NCBI GenBank assembly: GCA_934045075.1
Contig: OW203726.1
Coordinates: 14,420,037-14,484,036 of the forward strand
Direction of reading: 5' to 3'
DNA: 64,000 nucleotides
Source of the DNA: Yponomeuta sedellus
Lineage: Eukaryota; Arthropoda; Insecta; Lepidoptera; Yponomeutidae
The position numbers were made by a program, and so were the translations under genes. The notes beneath the pieces are model-generated. The model saw only the letters and a list, made by a program, of their open reading frames with translations, had not been told where the DNA came from and did no database searches. The stretch's first letter is position 1; each line of letters begins with the position of its first letter. This document shows, in pieces, positions 1-9,665 of the stretch.

Positions 1-347
1 TCATCTGATTTTTATAAATATGAATTTTTATATTTGTGCCATGAAACACGAAAGAGATGATGTTGTAGACTTTTGTATAATTCAATTTTGTAAACGGATC
101 TGAAAAATCTGAAATTGCTAAGTCGCTCTGGTCTTCAGCAATAACAAGATCACGTAATTTCATTAAAAGGTCGTAAATGGCATTATATGAAGTTTCATCA
201 TAGTGATGTACTTTAGTGAATAAAAAGTAGAACTTTTTATTAGTAGAATGAGCGGCCAGCACAGTGTCGGGCTCGCGTTCGGCTGATAGCAAGTCAGCGG
301 AATTGTCTACTGTGGACAATATTTGTTCGCAACTTGGCATAGAGTGA
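1..347 (-). pseudogene. gypsy-1 pol continuation after a frame break
   Basis: Past the TGA at 348-350 the minus strand stays open to the window edge in a different frame, from an ATG near 341. The residues include an F-Y-x-L-F-T-K motif followed by an acidic, amphipathic stretch, which fits the linker between RNase H and integrase in gypsy pol proteins. The two frames overlap only over about nine bases around 345-353, so a small indel there is the likely cause. It is too short to show the integrase zinc finger. The assignment rests on continuity with the upstream pol. Confidence 0.6.
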
Positions 348-2906
348 TCAGTCTAGAGATGTCGGGCAAGCGACTAATTTATGTTTGGTCAAATGTAAAG
401 GTTCAAGGTGTTCTTCAATTTGGGTGTCATTAGACACGGACTTGGTGAACTGTTTTTTAAAGTACAGTTTATAAGAACATTTGTTTAATTTTGAATGTGT
501 CATAGCGTTAACAGGGTTGCGAGAAAGAGCATCTGCATTAGCATTTACTCTGCCAGGTTTATAGACGATTTCGTAATCGTATTCCTCTAACTTTAAACGC
601 CAACGAAGTAGACGGCCTCCAGGATCTTTAGCATTAAATAGCCAGACTAAGGGACGGTGGTCAGTTACAATTTTGAACCTATATCCGTAGAGATAAGGTC
701 GAAAGGTGTTAACTCCAAAAAGAATAGCTAGAAGTTCTTTCTCTGTAGTAGAGTAATTTCCTTCGGCTTTGTTTAACGTCCTAGACGCATAGGCAATGGG
801 CTTATCGTAGCCAATTTCGCCTTGAGAAAGGACTGCGCCGACAGCGTAATTTGAGCTATCAGTTGTGACCACGAAAGTTTGGGAAAAATCTGGGTATTGT
901 AGTAAAGGAGCCGTAGTTAATTTTTCTTTAAGAGAGTTGAACGCAATTTCTTGTTCCTTGGACCATACGAAAGGAATATCTTTTTTCAATAGGCTTGTTA
1001 ATGGTTTCGTGATTTTAGAGAAGTTCTCTATAAAACGCCGGTAATAGCCGGTTAAACCGAGAAAAGACTTTATGTCTTTGGCATTTTTGGGAACAGGAAA
1101 TTCTGAAATGGCCTTGATTTTATCGGGGTTAGGTGATACGCCCTTATCGGTAATTATGTGGCCTAGGTATGAGACTTCGCGTCTAAGGAACTCGCATTTA
1201 TCGGGTTGCATTTTTAGGTTAAACTCCCGAAATTTGTCAAAAACGAGTTTTAGTTTTGAGATGTGAGAATCAAGGTCGTGGGAATAGACGATACAGTCGT
1301 CTAGGTAGACGTAACAATGTAGACCTTGTAAACCGGATAGAACGGTGTTCATTAACCTTTGAAAGGTAGAGGGAGCATTCTTTAAACCGAATGGCATCCT
1401 AACAAATTCGTAGTGGCCTGAAGTGCCATTGGAGTTAGTGACAGTAAATCCTGTTTTTGCTGAATCAGCGGGGTTGAGACAAATCTGATGGAAACCTGAC
1501 ACAAGGTCGAGGGTAGAAAAGTATTTGGAGTGACCCAACTGATCGAGAATGTCTGTAATTAAAGGGATGGGGTAAACCTCATTAACTGTAACGTCATTAA
1601 GACGACGATAGTCAATAACAACGCGCCACTTTTGTTTGCCAGAGGCGTCCATTTTTTTGGGAACCACCCAAACGGGTGCACTCCAGGGTGAAATTGAAGG
1701 CCTGATGATATTTTGGCTAAGCATTTTTTGCATCTGGTTTTCGACCTCTTGTTTATGAACCTCGGGAAAGCGGTAAGATTTCACGTGTATCGGAGGGGCG
1801 TCGCCTGTATTAATGGAATGCTGAATTGCATTTGTACACGTCAGTGGATCGCCTTCTAGGTAGAAAATGTCTGTGTACTGAGTACAACAGTCCAGAAGAA
1901 ATTTTCTTTCTTCAGAATTTAAATGGTCGTGACGAATGAGGTCGAGAACGCGCTGTTTTCTATCTGAGGTAACTTCATGAGAAGTTGAGAAGACATTCTG
2001 AGCTGAACTCTGGGAAGAGTCGTCTACAGGAAAATCCATAGGTGTAAGTCGAACTGAAAAGTCTTTGACTTCAATTGGTTTTTCCAATGTGTTCAAAATA
2101 GAGACATTAACTCTATAGTTCGGCTTAACTTTTACTATACAGTTCGCTAGGTATACACCTTCGCAGAACGTATGATCGAGAATCAGTGCCTCGCGCAACG
2201 ATTCCAATTCCGAAATGTCGTTAGACACATGACATTCGATAATAGCTTCGGATCTAGCGGGTACGACGAAGCAAGGATTGCTCAGCGAAAATGGAATGGA
2301 AGACTTTTGCATGTGCAACGTTTTAGTAGAGTATTTAATATCCATTTTAAAGTAGTCAAGGAAATCACTACCGATAATGCCATCGAATGGCAGGCGCACA
2401 GAGTCGCTAATCGCGTGGACATTGAAGTTCAGCGCTACTACATTTTGTTCGGAAAATCGGTAGGATAGGTCAAGGTTAAGGGACCCGAGAGACTCTACAT
2501 GAGAATCATCTTCATTAAGACCTTTAATTTTAATAGTTTGAGGTCCCAGTTCGGGATGCTTTTGTAAACTTGAGAATTTCACGATGGAAATTGAAGCACC
2601 CGAATCAATTAAAAAACACAGAGGTTTTTGTGAACAGCTCGTCTGTAAAAACACGTGAGGAAGCGAAACCCTAGGGTTGAGATTAAGAACAGTGTAAACT
2701 GTGCTTTCTTCACATGTAGAATCTCTAGGGGGTGGCCCCGAAAAACTCAAGTTACCTTGAGGGGAGAGATTCGTTGACTCACTGATAGTGTTAGAACTGG
2801 CCTTGGGAAGAAACTCAGGGAGTAAAGGCGCAGATATGTTAGAAAACGTGTCTTTTAAAAAGGGGGAAGAGGGTCCCGGCAGACACGGAACCGGAACCGA
2901 TTTTAG
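348..2906 (-). CDS. pol: gypsy-1 pol: protease, reverse transcriptase, RNase H
   Basis: This frame is open from the gag stop region leftwards without needing its own ATG, consistent with expression by -1 frameshifting from gag. Counting from 2750, an aspartic protease active site (LIDSGAS) lies near residue 47. The reverse transcriptase follows, with VVIDYRRLN, the LVSGFHQI palm region and the catalytic YLDD at about residue 482 (1297-1308). Next is an RNase H with VTTDSSNYAVGAVLSQ and the VTDHRPLVWLF segment, ending near DALSRNP. The reading stops at a TGA at 348, before integrase. Together these domains copy the element RNA into DNA. The domain order protease-RT-RNase H identifies Ty3/gypsy rather than copia. 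Confidence 0.9.
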   Translation of the reverse strand, partial: LKSVPVPCLPGPSSPFLKDTFSNISAPLLPEFLPKASSNTISESTNLSPQGNLSFSGPPPRDSTCEESTVYTVLNLNPRVSLPHVFLQTSCSQKPLCFLIDSGASISIVKFSSLQKHPELGPQTIKIKGLNEDDSHVESLGSLNLDLSYRFSEQNVVALNFNVHAISDSVRLPFDGIIGSDFLDYFKMDIKYSTKTLHMQKSSIPFSLSNPCFVVPARSEAIIECHVSNDISELESLREALILDHTFCEGVYLANCIVKVKPNYRVNVSILNTLEKPIEVKDFSVRLTPMDFPVDDSSQSSAQNVFSTSHEVTSDRKQRVLDLIRHDHLNSEERKFLLDCCTQYTDIFYLEGDPLTCTNAIQHSINTGDAPPIHVKSYRFPEVHKQEVENQMQKMLSQNIIRPSISPWSAPVWVVPKKMDASGKQKWRVVIDYRRLNDVTVNEVYPIPLITDILDQLGHSKYFSTLDLVSGFHQICLNPADSAKTGFTVTNSNGTSGHYEFVRMPFGLKNAPSTFQRLMNTVLSGLQGLHCYVYLDDCIVYSHDLDSHISKLKLVFDKFREFNLKMQPDKCEFLRREVSYLGHIITDKGVSPNPDKIKAISEFPVPKNAKDIKSFLGLTGYYRRFIENFSKITKPLTSLLKKDIPFVWSKEQEIAFNSLKEKLTTAPLLQYPDFSQTFVVTTDSSNYAVGAVLSQGEIGYDKPIAYASRTLNKAEGNYSTTEKELLAILFGVNTFRPYLYGYRFKIVTDHRPLVWLFNAKDPGGRLLRWRLKLEEYDYEIVYKPGRVNANADALSRNPVNAMTHSKLNKCSYKLYFKKQFTKSVSNDTQIEEHLEPLHLTKHKLVACPTSLD

Positions 2907-3895
2907 TTTAAATCGGTTTCCTCTGAGTGTGCTGTAACAGTGTGAACACTGGCCTTAGGAGACGGCGATGATTCAATCTCCTGGCCATTTTTACGTTTTA
3001 ATTTAAAACACTCAGTGATAAGGTGCCCAACCTTTTTGCAATAGGCACAACTTTTATTTTTGTCAAATTTAGAGGCAGAAGGCCTATTTTGAGATGGAGG
3101 GGAGTTAATCGCGTGAACGCGATGACCTTCATTAGATTGCTTTTTCTTTTTAAAACAATCGGAAACAGCATGGCCGTTTTGATGGCAGAAAGAGCACTGT
3201 AAAGATGCTCGTTGAGACATCCGAGAAAGATTGAAGATCTTCTCCTCTTCAATTGCATGTGTGATAGCTTCAGACAGAGTTTTAGGGTTACGGCATCTGA
3301 CTATATGCGCGAATTTGTTATTCATCCCTAACATAAAGGTATTAAGGGCCAAATCTTCCATCGCGGCAAGCCTACCTACTAGCTCTTTTTGTTCAACACA
3401 GCTGTAATTGATGTCAGATTGGAGTCTCGTTAAACACGACTCTATTCGCAAGGAATATTGCGTCACACTCTCGTCGGCTTTTTGGCGGCAATTTTGTAAA
3501 TCTACTAATAGATGCGTGGAGTGTTTCTTTTCACCAAAAGTGCTTTTCAAAAAAGCTTTCAAATCGCTCCAGCTTCCGAATTGTTTCAAACAACATGCAA
3601 GTTGCGCCTTGCCTTCGAGCTGTGAGACAATATATTTTATTAGTACATCCTGTTGTTCGGGAGTAGCGAGATTAATTGCATTCTCGCAATTGGTTAAAAA
3701 GGCGGGAAGGCTTTCGCGATCCCCACTGTAAGGTCGGATAAACTTTGTTAAAACTGAAAGCGTAATAGTGGCCATTTTTTTCTTAGGGACCTTCGCTTTT
3801 GATTGTGATTCCACGCTGGAAGAAGAGTTATCCGAGGTCTCGACGTCGGAGGCTGCCTCTACGGATTCCTCCTTCTTAGTTTTAGGATTAACCAT
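2903..3895 (-). CDS. gag: gypsy-1 gag with two CCHC zinc knuckles
   Basis: A 330-residue protein with a real ATG at 3893-3895. The N-terminus is acidic and serine-rich, then comes a capsid-like central part (the segment around FIRPYSGDRESLPAFL is typical of insect gypsy gag). Two zinc knuckles of the pattern C-x2-C-x4-H-x4-C follow, CSFCHQNGHAVSDC and CAYCKKVGHLITEC, which bind RNA in the particle. It ends TTA AAC TAA, and the last two sense codons belong to a slippery heptamer that joins it to pol. Gag would form the virus-like particle core. Confidence 0.88.
   Translation of the reverse strand: MVNPKTKKEESVEAASDVETSDNSSSSVESQSKAKVPKKKMATITLSVLTKFIRPYSGDRESLPAFLTNCENAINLATPEQQDVLIKYIVSQLEGKAQLACCLKQFGSWSDLKAFLKSTFGEKKHSTHLLVDLQNCRQKADESVTQYSLRIESCLTRLQSDINYSCVEQKELVGRLAAMEDLALNTFMLGMNNKFAHIVRCRNPKTLSEAITHAIEEEKIFNLSRMSQRASLQCSFCHQNGHAVSDCFKKKKQSNEGHRVHAINSPPSQNRPSASKFDKNKSCAYCKKVGHLITECFKLKRKNGQEIESSPSPKASVHTVTAHSEETDLN
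2906..2912 (-). promoter_or_regulatory. -1 programmed frameshift site (T TTA AAC) between gag and pol
   Basis: Read on the minus strand the end of gag is GAT TTA AAC TAA. TTTAAAC fits the X XXY YYZ slippery heptamer exactly, with zero-frame codons TTA and AAC, directly before the gag stop. A one-base backward slip enters the open pol frame at CTA AAA. The pol frame has no stop upstream of here and no needed ATG, which supports frameshift expression. A downstream stimulatory structure was not modelled. Confidence 0.75.
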
Positions 3896-4717
3896 GAATG
3901 AAATTTAAAACTCAGAGCAACAGGATATACGACAAACACAATAATAAAGTAAAATCAATTTGTAAAAGTATATAAAACGTGTAAAAATAATATTTGTATA
4001 AGTATCAATGTAAAATGTTCGCGGTAAACTAGAAAAATAGCACGTAAAATGACAAACAAAGACAATAAGTTCACAAAACTGAAGAACAGTGAAATTAAAA
4101 GTGAAACGAAACAACTCACAGGAGAACAGCAACCAGGAACATCTTGGAAAATCCAGGAATGTGGATTGATGACTGTGACAAGATGATTGTGACCCGAAGT
4201 ACCAAAAGTGCAGTAGGCAGTCACGTTGCAGCGATGACGCAATAGCAGGTACAGTAGGTAGCGTCGAGTGTCCGGCGACACAGGAGCGTCGTATTTCTAC
4301 GGAAAAACCTCGCGAAGTCACGTAGCGCAGTTTGCGAAACTGGTGCTGATGAATTTATAGAAGAGTTGTATGAAGAATTGAAGGTGAGTCAACCCGATGA
4401 ACCGATGGTAGGTAATGGTGGAGTCTTGTCTTTCTTCTGATGCGGGCTCGCGTAGAACACGGAGACTGACCGTCGACCAGGATGCTGTGATGTCAGCGCA
4501 GGCTCACGCTCGAGAGCAGAGACTTATTGTCGACCAACTGGACCGATGATGCTGCGGGCTGCGCGCAAGGGCGAAGACTTAACGTCGGGCAACACGGCAC
4601 TGAATTTTCACTTTAAACAAGACCTTTCTTGATGCGACAGGGACCACGAGTTCTTTTAGATGCCAGATCTCACGCGAAGCAAGATTGTCCTTCTGGCATC
4701 CCACTTCTGACACCACT
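3896..4717 (-). other. gypsy-1 5' leader with primer-binding site and short tandem repeats
   Basis: This is the untranslated region between LTR and gag. The primer-binding site is at 4700-4715; on the minus strand it reads TGGTGTCAGAAGTGGG, two bases after the LTR, and it resembles the complement of a tRNA-Leu 3' end (inferred from memory of tRNA-Leu acceptors). At 4439-4600 there are three imperfect units of about 50-56 bp, each starting GATG and containing a GCGGGCT-like core and a CGTCGACCA-like core. Frames crossing 3905-4321 look like chance openings. Confidence 0.65.
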
Positions 4718-4909
4718 TGTTATGGGGTCCGTCCCGCAGGTCTTTTTAAAAAAAACTCTTTATTACACACACACAGGTTTATTGGTAAAAGACAAGTTTA
4801 CAGTACCGCGGCTATGGGCTGACTGACTCACATGGCTTGAAAATGCTATATAAATGGAATACAAAATGTTGGCGTTAGCAAAACCTTAGTAGTAAAGTAG
4901 TTTATAACA
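4718..4909 (-). repeat. gypsy-1 LTR (192 bp)
   Basis: It starts TGTTAT and ends ATAACA. On the minus strand it contains a TATATAG box near 4850 and an AATAAA polyadenylation signal near 4761 (TTTATT on the plus strand), which are expected LTR control signals. The primer-binding site abuts its left edge and BEL/Pao coding sequence abuts its right edge. The following GTAC (4910-4913) is the predicted 4 bp target duplication; the partner lies outside the window. Confidence 0.85.
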
Positions 4910-4917
4910 GTACGCCT

Positions 4918-7346
4918 ACTAAACGAGAGGCTCTGCGCGCGACGATGTCCATTTACGATCCGCTCGGTCTAGCCACGCCGATCACGATACAAGCAAAACG
5001 GATCTTGCAAGATGTCTGGCGCTCGGAGGTTGAGTGGGACGCACTGTTGCATCCAGATGAAGCTAAGGCATGGAAGAGCTGGGGCCAACATGTCGTATTT
5101 CTCCCTAAGCTCACCATACCACGTTGCTACGCCCACTTCACATCAGCGCAGGTAAGAGAGCTCCACACTTTCGTCGATGCCAGCTCAACGGCCTATGCAG
5201 CGGCTGTGTACTGGCGAGTAACCAACGGACAAGGTATGGTGTACACCTCCCTCCGTCACCGGTAAAGCGAGGGTGACGCCCGTCGGCAAAGTGCACACGA
5301 TACCTCGCTTAGAGCTGCAGGCGGCCGTTCTCGGGTGTCGACTTGCTCAAACCGCTCAGAGTCAGCATGATCTGGCGCCGACGAAATGTTTTTATTGGAG
5401 TGACTCCAAAACTGTGCTCGCCTGGCTGCGCAACGGGGCTCGAGTATACAAACCGTTTGTGGCTCACCGCATCGCTGAAATTCACGAGCTGACAAAAACA
5501 AGCGAATGGAGGTGGGTACCCACTACAGATAATGTCGCGGACGATGCTACTCGCTCAATCCCAGATAAGTTTGGTCCCGATCACAGGTGGTTCAACGGAC
5601 CCATTTTCCTAAGAAACCACCCGGAGTCTTGGCCGAGGGAAGACTCCTCAGCGTGCTCAGCGCCACCAGACCCAGAGGCAATGGAAGAAGAGAAAACGTA
5701 CGCATTACATGAGCGGGATTGTCTCAGCGAGGCTCTTCCAAAGGTTGAAAGGTTTTCAGAATGGAGACGGCTGATCCGCGCCACTGCTATGGTCTTTATG
5801 TTTGTAGCAAAACTGAGGCCAGAAAAACTCTATGCACAGCGACATGAGGACACCGACTGGAAACCACCAGGTCAAAGAAAAGGTAGGTCGCTGACTTCGG
5901 TGCTGGCTAAGCCAAAGACTGCCATCACAACTGCAAGTGAAGTAGAGGCGTCAATCATCCCAGCTGAATTTTCAATTCAAGCAGAGGCCCTGTGGATACG
6001 AGCTATTCAAGAGAAGACCTTCAAAGAAGAGCTGAAGCGTACTAAAAAGGGTGAGCGTCAGTCCGCTTCTAGCCGACTGGCTAAGTTGGCGACAGTCATC
6101 GATGATGCAGGCATCCTAAGGTTACGCTCGCGTGTAGCACGAGCGGATAACATCACCCCGACTCAGCGAGAACCTGCAGTTCTCCCCGGTGAACACCCTT
6201 GGGTGCGTTTGTATGTAGCACACGTTCATAAGCAGATGCATCACGGAGGTCGAGATATCACCGCAAACGAAATACGGCAGCAGTATTGGGTCCTACAATT
6301 AAGGAAAGTGGTCAAAGAGCAAGTAAGTAAATGCCTGTTTTGCAGGATTCGTAGAGCTACACCAAGTCAGCCTTCAACAGGTAACCATCCGGAAACTCGT
6401 CTCGCTCACCATCGACCGCCTTTCACGTACACAGGGGTCGATTATTTTGGCCCTATGACGGTAACAGTGGGCCGCTCGCGCCAGAAACGCTACGGAGTTC
6501 TGTTCACATGCTTAACGACGCGAGCGGTCCACCTAGAATTAGCTGGTTCCCTAAGCTCAAGCTCGGCGATCATGGCTTTACGACGGTTTATAGCGCGCCG
6601 CGGATGTCCCAGTGAAATTCACTCGGATAATGGAACAAACTTCCGCGGCGCCGATAAGGAATTGCGTCAAGCAGCTCAGAACGCTCTAGAGCAAGAAGCC
6701 TCTTCAAAGGCTATACGGTGGCGATTCATTCCCCCGGCCCCCGGGCGCCCCCTTCATGGGCGGAGCATGGGAGAGGTTAGTAAGGTCAGTCAAGACGGCT
6801 CTGAGTGTGGTCTTACAGGAAAGGTCTCCGCACGAAGAGGTTCTCGCAACTTTGTTGGCGGAGGCTGAACATACGGTAAATAGTAGGCCGTTGACAAACG
6901 TAACATCCGACCCAGATGATCCGGATGCCCTAACGCCTAATCATTTCTTGCTGGGAGGCCCTTCCCGGGTTCCTCAGCCAGGATTTTTTTCTAAGGACGA
7001 CGAAGCTGGTTACACTAAGAACCACTGGCGACAGGCACAACGCTTGGTAGACTTGTTTTGGTCAAGATGGGTCCGTGAATATCTTCCCGAACTGCAGCAC
7101 CGGCGGGAGCCTCAATCCAAAGGTGAACCTATCAAATTGGGAGACTTGGTGCTTGTCGCAGATGGGAACTTACCAAGAAATCAGTGGCCTAGGGGAATCG
7201 TCGTGGCAGTCTGCCCCAGTACCGATGGCGAAATTCGCGTAGTAGATGTGAGGTTAGCCGGAGGCAGAGTGTTGCGACGGCCAACTAAAAAATTGGTGAT
7301 CCTGCCCCTCATGCATACTCCAGCTAGTAGCTGCGGCGGGAGATAA
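4918..7346 (+). pseudogene. pol: BEL/Pao pol: RT C-terminus, A17-type region, RNase H-like, integrase; frameshifted
   Basis: Three reading frames make one decayed polyprotein. The first (to 5265) starts just upstream of MSIYDPLGLATP, the hallmark that follows the reverse transcriptase in Pao elements. The second (about 5250-6750) has RLELQAAVLGCRLA and a WSDSKTVLAWL RNase H-like segment. It then has the H-H-C-C zinc finger (HHGGRD, then CLFC) and the integrase core with FTYTGVDYFGP and SDNGTNF. The third (about 6756-7346) holds the integrase glutamate region (MGGAWERLVRSVK) and the NHFLLG segment. Breaks fall near 5250 and 6745. The two catalytic aspartates and the glutamate of integrase are visible, but the frame breaks make the copy non-functional. 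Confidence 0.88.
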
Positions 7347-7732
7347 TGTGCGGGACAGGAACGATTCCTCAATAACATTAAGAGTTAATTAACGATTTTA
7401 TTATAAGTTGATTGTGTTTGTTGATTGCGTAGAATTAAGATAATGATAACAATGAGTACCTATAAGAAACAATTGTCATAAATTTAAGTTTTCGAATCAT
7501 GTTGTTTCGAATCGCCTGGGCTAGCCACGCCCCCTTTTAGTCCTGTGTAACGTAATAATTATCTGCAATGTCAACTTTACCTATAAGTATAAGGGTGAAA
7601 TCAATAAATCTTCTTCCTCTACGATTCTCAGTACTGTGTTTCAATTTCTCACTAGTCCATCTTAGAACCTGCCTACGTAAATATTTAGATTTCCTCTGTG
7701 GCTGTGTAGGCTGATTGAAGGAGGCAGCCACA
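7347..7732 (+). repeat. Probable 3' LTR of the BEL/Pao element
   Basis: It begins TGTGCGGG right after the integrase stop and a purine tract, and ends CAGCCACA, giving TGTG/CACA inverted termini. An AATAAA signal lies near 7600. The second LTR is outside the window, so the right edge is tentative. Confidence 0.5.
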
Positions 7733-8330
7733 ACTATCATATATACATCATAGAAATATGATGTCATATCTGTCAAATTCTATGATCATTTTTTTCTATG
7801 ACGCTGCTCTTTAATTGCATATTACATTATAAGGTCATATCCACGTCATAGGTAATGAAAATGCATACCAATTTAGCCCCGTTTTCCATTGCTTTGAGCG
7901 CAATTATAGTAATTTCCCAGAGGTTGAAAAAAAGTAAAGAATAAAAAAAGGAACAATCGACGTCTTTGGGTTAGACCGTGGATTGCGAGAGATAGGAGTC
8001 ATTAAAATAGTACTAGAAGAACTTAGACTGAAAGACAAACCTCCGTATGGACGGAGACGTATTTAACTAGTATATTGTCATTCATTTTAAAACAAAACTC
8101 ATTTGAAATGTCCAATCAGTGCAAAGGATCATCTACTAGTAACTCTGAAGTTAGAAATATGTTAATAATTGTACGCATGCTGTCAAATAGGATCATAGTT
8201 CTATGATCATAGACAATAAGAATCATATGTTTACATTACACTGTCATAGATTTTTCATATAAATATGAGTCCTACATCTGTGATCATGATCATATATCTA
8301 TGATAGTGTAATATTGGCCTAAGAGTGGGA
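7733..8330. repeat. AT-rich segment with inverted ATGATCAT-type motifs, possible MITE
   Basis: The two ends (about 7733-7800 and 8180-8325) carry imperfect inverted copies of CTATCATA and many short ATGATCAT or CTATGATCATAG palindromes. No coding capacity is seen. It could be a decayed short inverted-repeat transposon or merely palindromic AT-rich DNA. Confidence 0.3.
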
Positions 8331-8911
8331 CATATAAAAGAGATTGCATGAGACATGTTCAGCCCACCAACTTAGTCAGTAAATTGACAGATAGAATTAT
8401 CGTGTTAGCGAAAAAGAGTTGCCAGCTAAAATAGTGATGTGCTTTAGTTGATAGATTTAACAACATAATCAATTATTTTCTTAGTACTGTCGTTGATGAC
8501 AAATCACGGAAGTATTATTTATGAGATAATTTTAACTGGATGTAATCTGAATAATATAAAGTATTATCATGACATAATTACTTTCTTTATTCTGCTTAAT
8601 CCGAATTCAAAGCCTGATGATTGGCAAGCCTGAAAACCCAATATTAATAATATAAATACAATGATTAAGTTACACTAAAATCTACAAGAAAACTAAAAAT
8701 GAGAATTTAGTTTCAATTCAATTATTGATTTTATATTATTTGAAAATGTAATTGAATTTAGAATAAAATATTTGGTTTTGGGTTCTATACTTTTATTCTG
8801 AATCGGACGATATTAACGTAGATAAAAATAATCAGTATCTGAATCGCTTACATGAATTATATATGTATCTACGACATCGTCAATCAAATGATCTAATTTC
8901 GTCATTTTATC

Positions 8912-9166
8912 TTAAACTTTTTTCGTGTGCTCGATACAGTCCGCCCAGCGTTGAGATGCCACCAAATTTAAGCCATCTTCAAATAGTTTTTTGACTTCAT
9001 TCATTTTAAAGCTTTTATTGTTTCTTCCGACATAACCATTGACTTGTGCCCAAACCAATTCTATTGGGTTTAATTCGCAATAGTAGGGAGGCAATAGCAG
9101 AATGGTGACACCATACTGAGCGGCAAATTCTTCCACCGCATATTTTACATAACCAGTTTTATTTTA
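8912..9166 (-). pseudogene. DDE transposase C-terminal fragment (Tc1/mariner/IS630-like)
   Basis: About 85 residues are recognisable, starting near GYVKYAVEEF and including LPPYYCELNPIELVWAQVNGYV, the catalytic-glutamate segment of Tc1/mariner-type DDE enzymes. Residues towards the C-terminus (W-x2-C-x2-H) match the usual pattern. The N-terminal HTH and the first two catalytic aspartates are missing. On the right the frame is broken where a SINE fragment begins. A relative in better order lies at 63457-63732. Confidence 0.65.
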
Positions 9167-9167
9167 A

Positions 9168-9248
9168 TTATATTATTTTTAATGCATTAACCCGTGCTAA
9201 GGACAACTTAAAAAACCTATTTATAGGCTAAAAAATCCACCCATGCCA
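9168..9248 (-). repeat. SINE-1 fragment (3' tail part)
   Basis: It contains the complements of the SINE-1 tail blocks TTAGCACGGGTTAGTGCATT, CCTCTAAATAGGTTTTT (diverged) and the CATGGGTG end of the tRNA-like head. It lies in the remnant of the DNA transposon. A 17 bp direct duplication (AACACGATAAACAGACC) follows at about 9254-9290. Confidence 0.6.
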
Positions 9249-9489
9249 TGATAACACGATAAACAGACCATAACACGATAAACAGACCGTTTGGATATGC
9301 CCAATATCTCAGCAGTCGTCGAAACACAATCCTCATTTATCGGCATATCATACGGTGGTTCAGAGCTTTCTTTTCTAAAAACATAATTATTTGTAAGTTT
9401 TCAATATAATTTCAATCTTTTAAGTGATTGGCGCCTCCTTTGTTTTCCTCGGGGAAAGGCTTTAATGTTTTGAAGTAGATGGTTGAGAA

Positions 9490-9665
9490 TCCATAATTGA
9501 CTCCAAGTAGATATCCAGGAGACGTAAGCCAGTAAGTAATGTAATCCACGCAAAGTCCAGATGAGACGCCGAGGTTAATCGTAGTTCAATGCAATGGGAG
9601 TCCAGATGAAATGCCAAAGTCTGTCGCAGTGCTATCAAATCGATGTCCAAGTGAGAAGCCAAAGT
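9490..9665. repeat. Imperfect tandem repeat, period about 45 bp
   Basis: Read on the minus strand it gives four 15-residue blocks that resemble each other (ASHLDIDLIAL, AFHLDSHCIEL, ASHLDFAWITL, LRLLDIYLES). The open frame across it (9462-9698) is explained by the repeat and I do not call it a gene. Confidence 0.5.

Larger units (their letters stand above)
1..4909 (-). mobile_element. Ty3/gypsy LTR retrotransposon (gypsy-1), left end outside the window
   Basis: On the minus strand the order is LTR (4718-4909), tRNA primer-binding site, leader, gag (3895-2903), then pol with protease, reverse transcriptase and RNase H (to 348), then a frame-shifted continuation to the window edge. This is the normal Ty3/gypsy order; integrase and the second LTR should lie to the left. 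The visible LTR begins TGTTAT and ends ATAACA when read on either strand, a perfect 6 bp inverted terminus. On the plus strand the base after 4909 resumes a BEL/Pao coding frame, so gypsy-1 was inserted into a BEL/Pao element. The element is partly decayed (frame break at about 350) but gag and most of pol are open. Confidence 0.9.
4910..7732 (+). mobile_element. BEL/Pao LTR retrotransposon, 3' part
   Basis: The plus-strand sequence carries the second half of a BEL/Pao pol and then a probable 3' LTR. Its left end is cut by the gypsy-1 insertion at 4909/4910, so the rest of the element should continue beyond gypsy-1, left of the window. A purine-rich stretch (GGCGGGAGATAA) immediately precedes the LTR start, as expected for a polypurine tract. 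Confidence 0.85.

Noticed and set aside
3905..4321. Hydrophobic minus-strand proteins upstream of gypsy-1 gag
   Set aside because: Located in the untranslated leader and not similar to any gag or env part.
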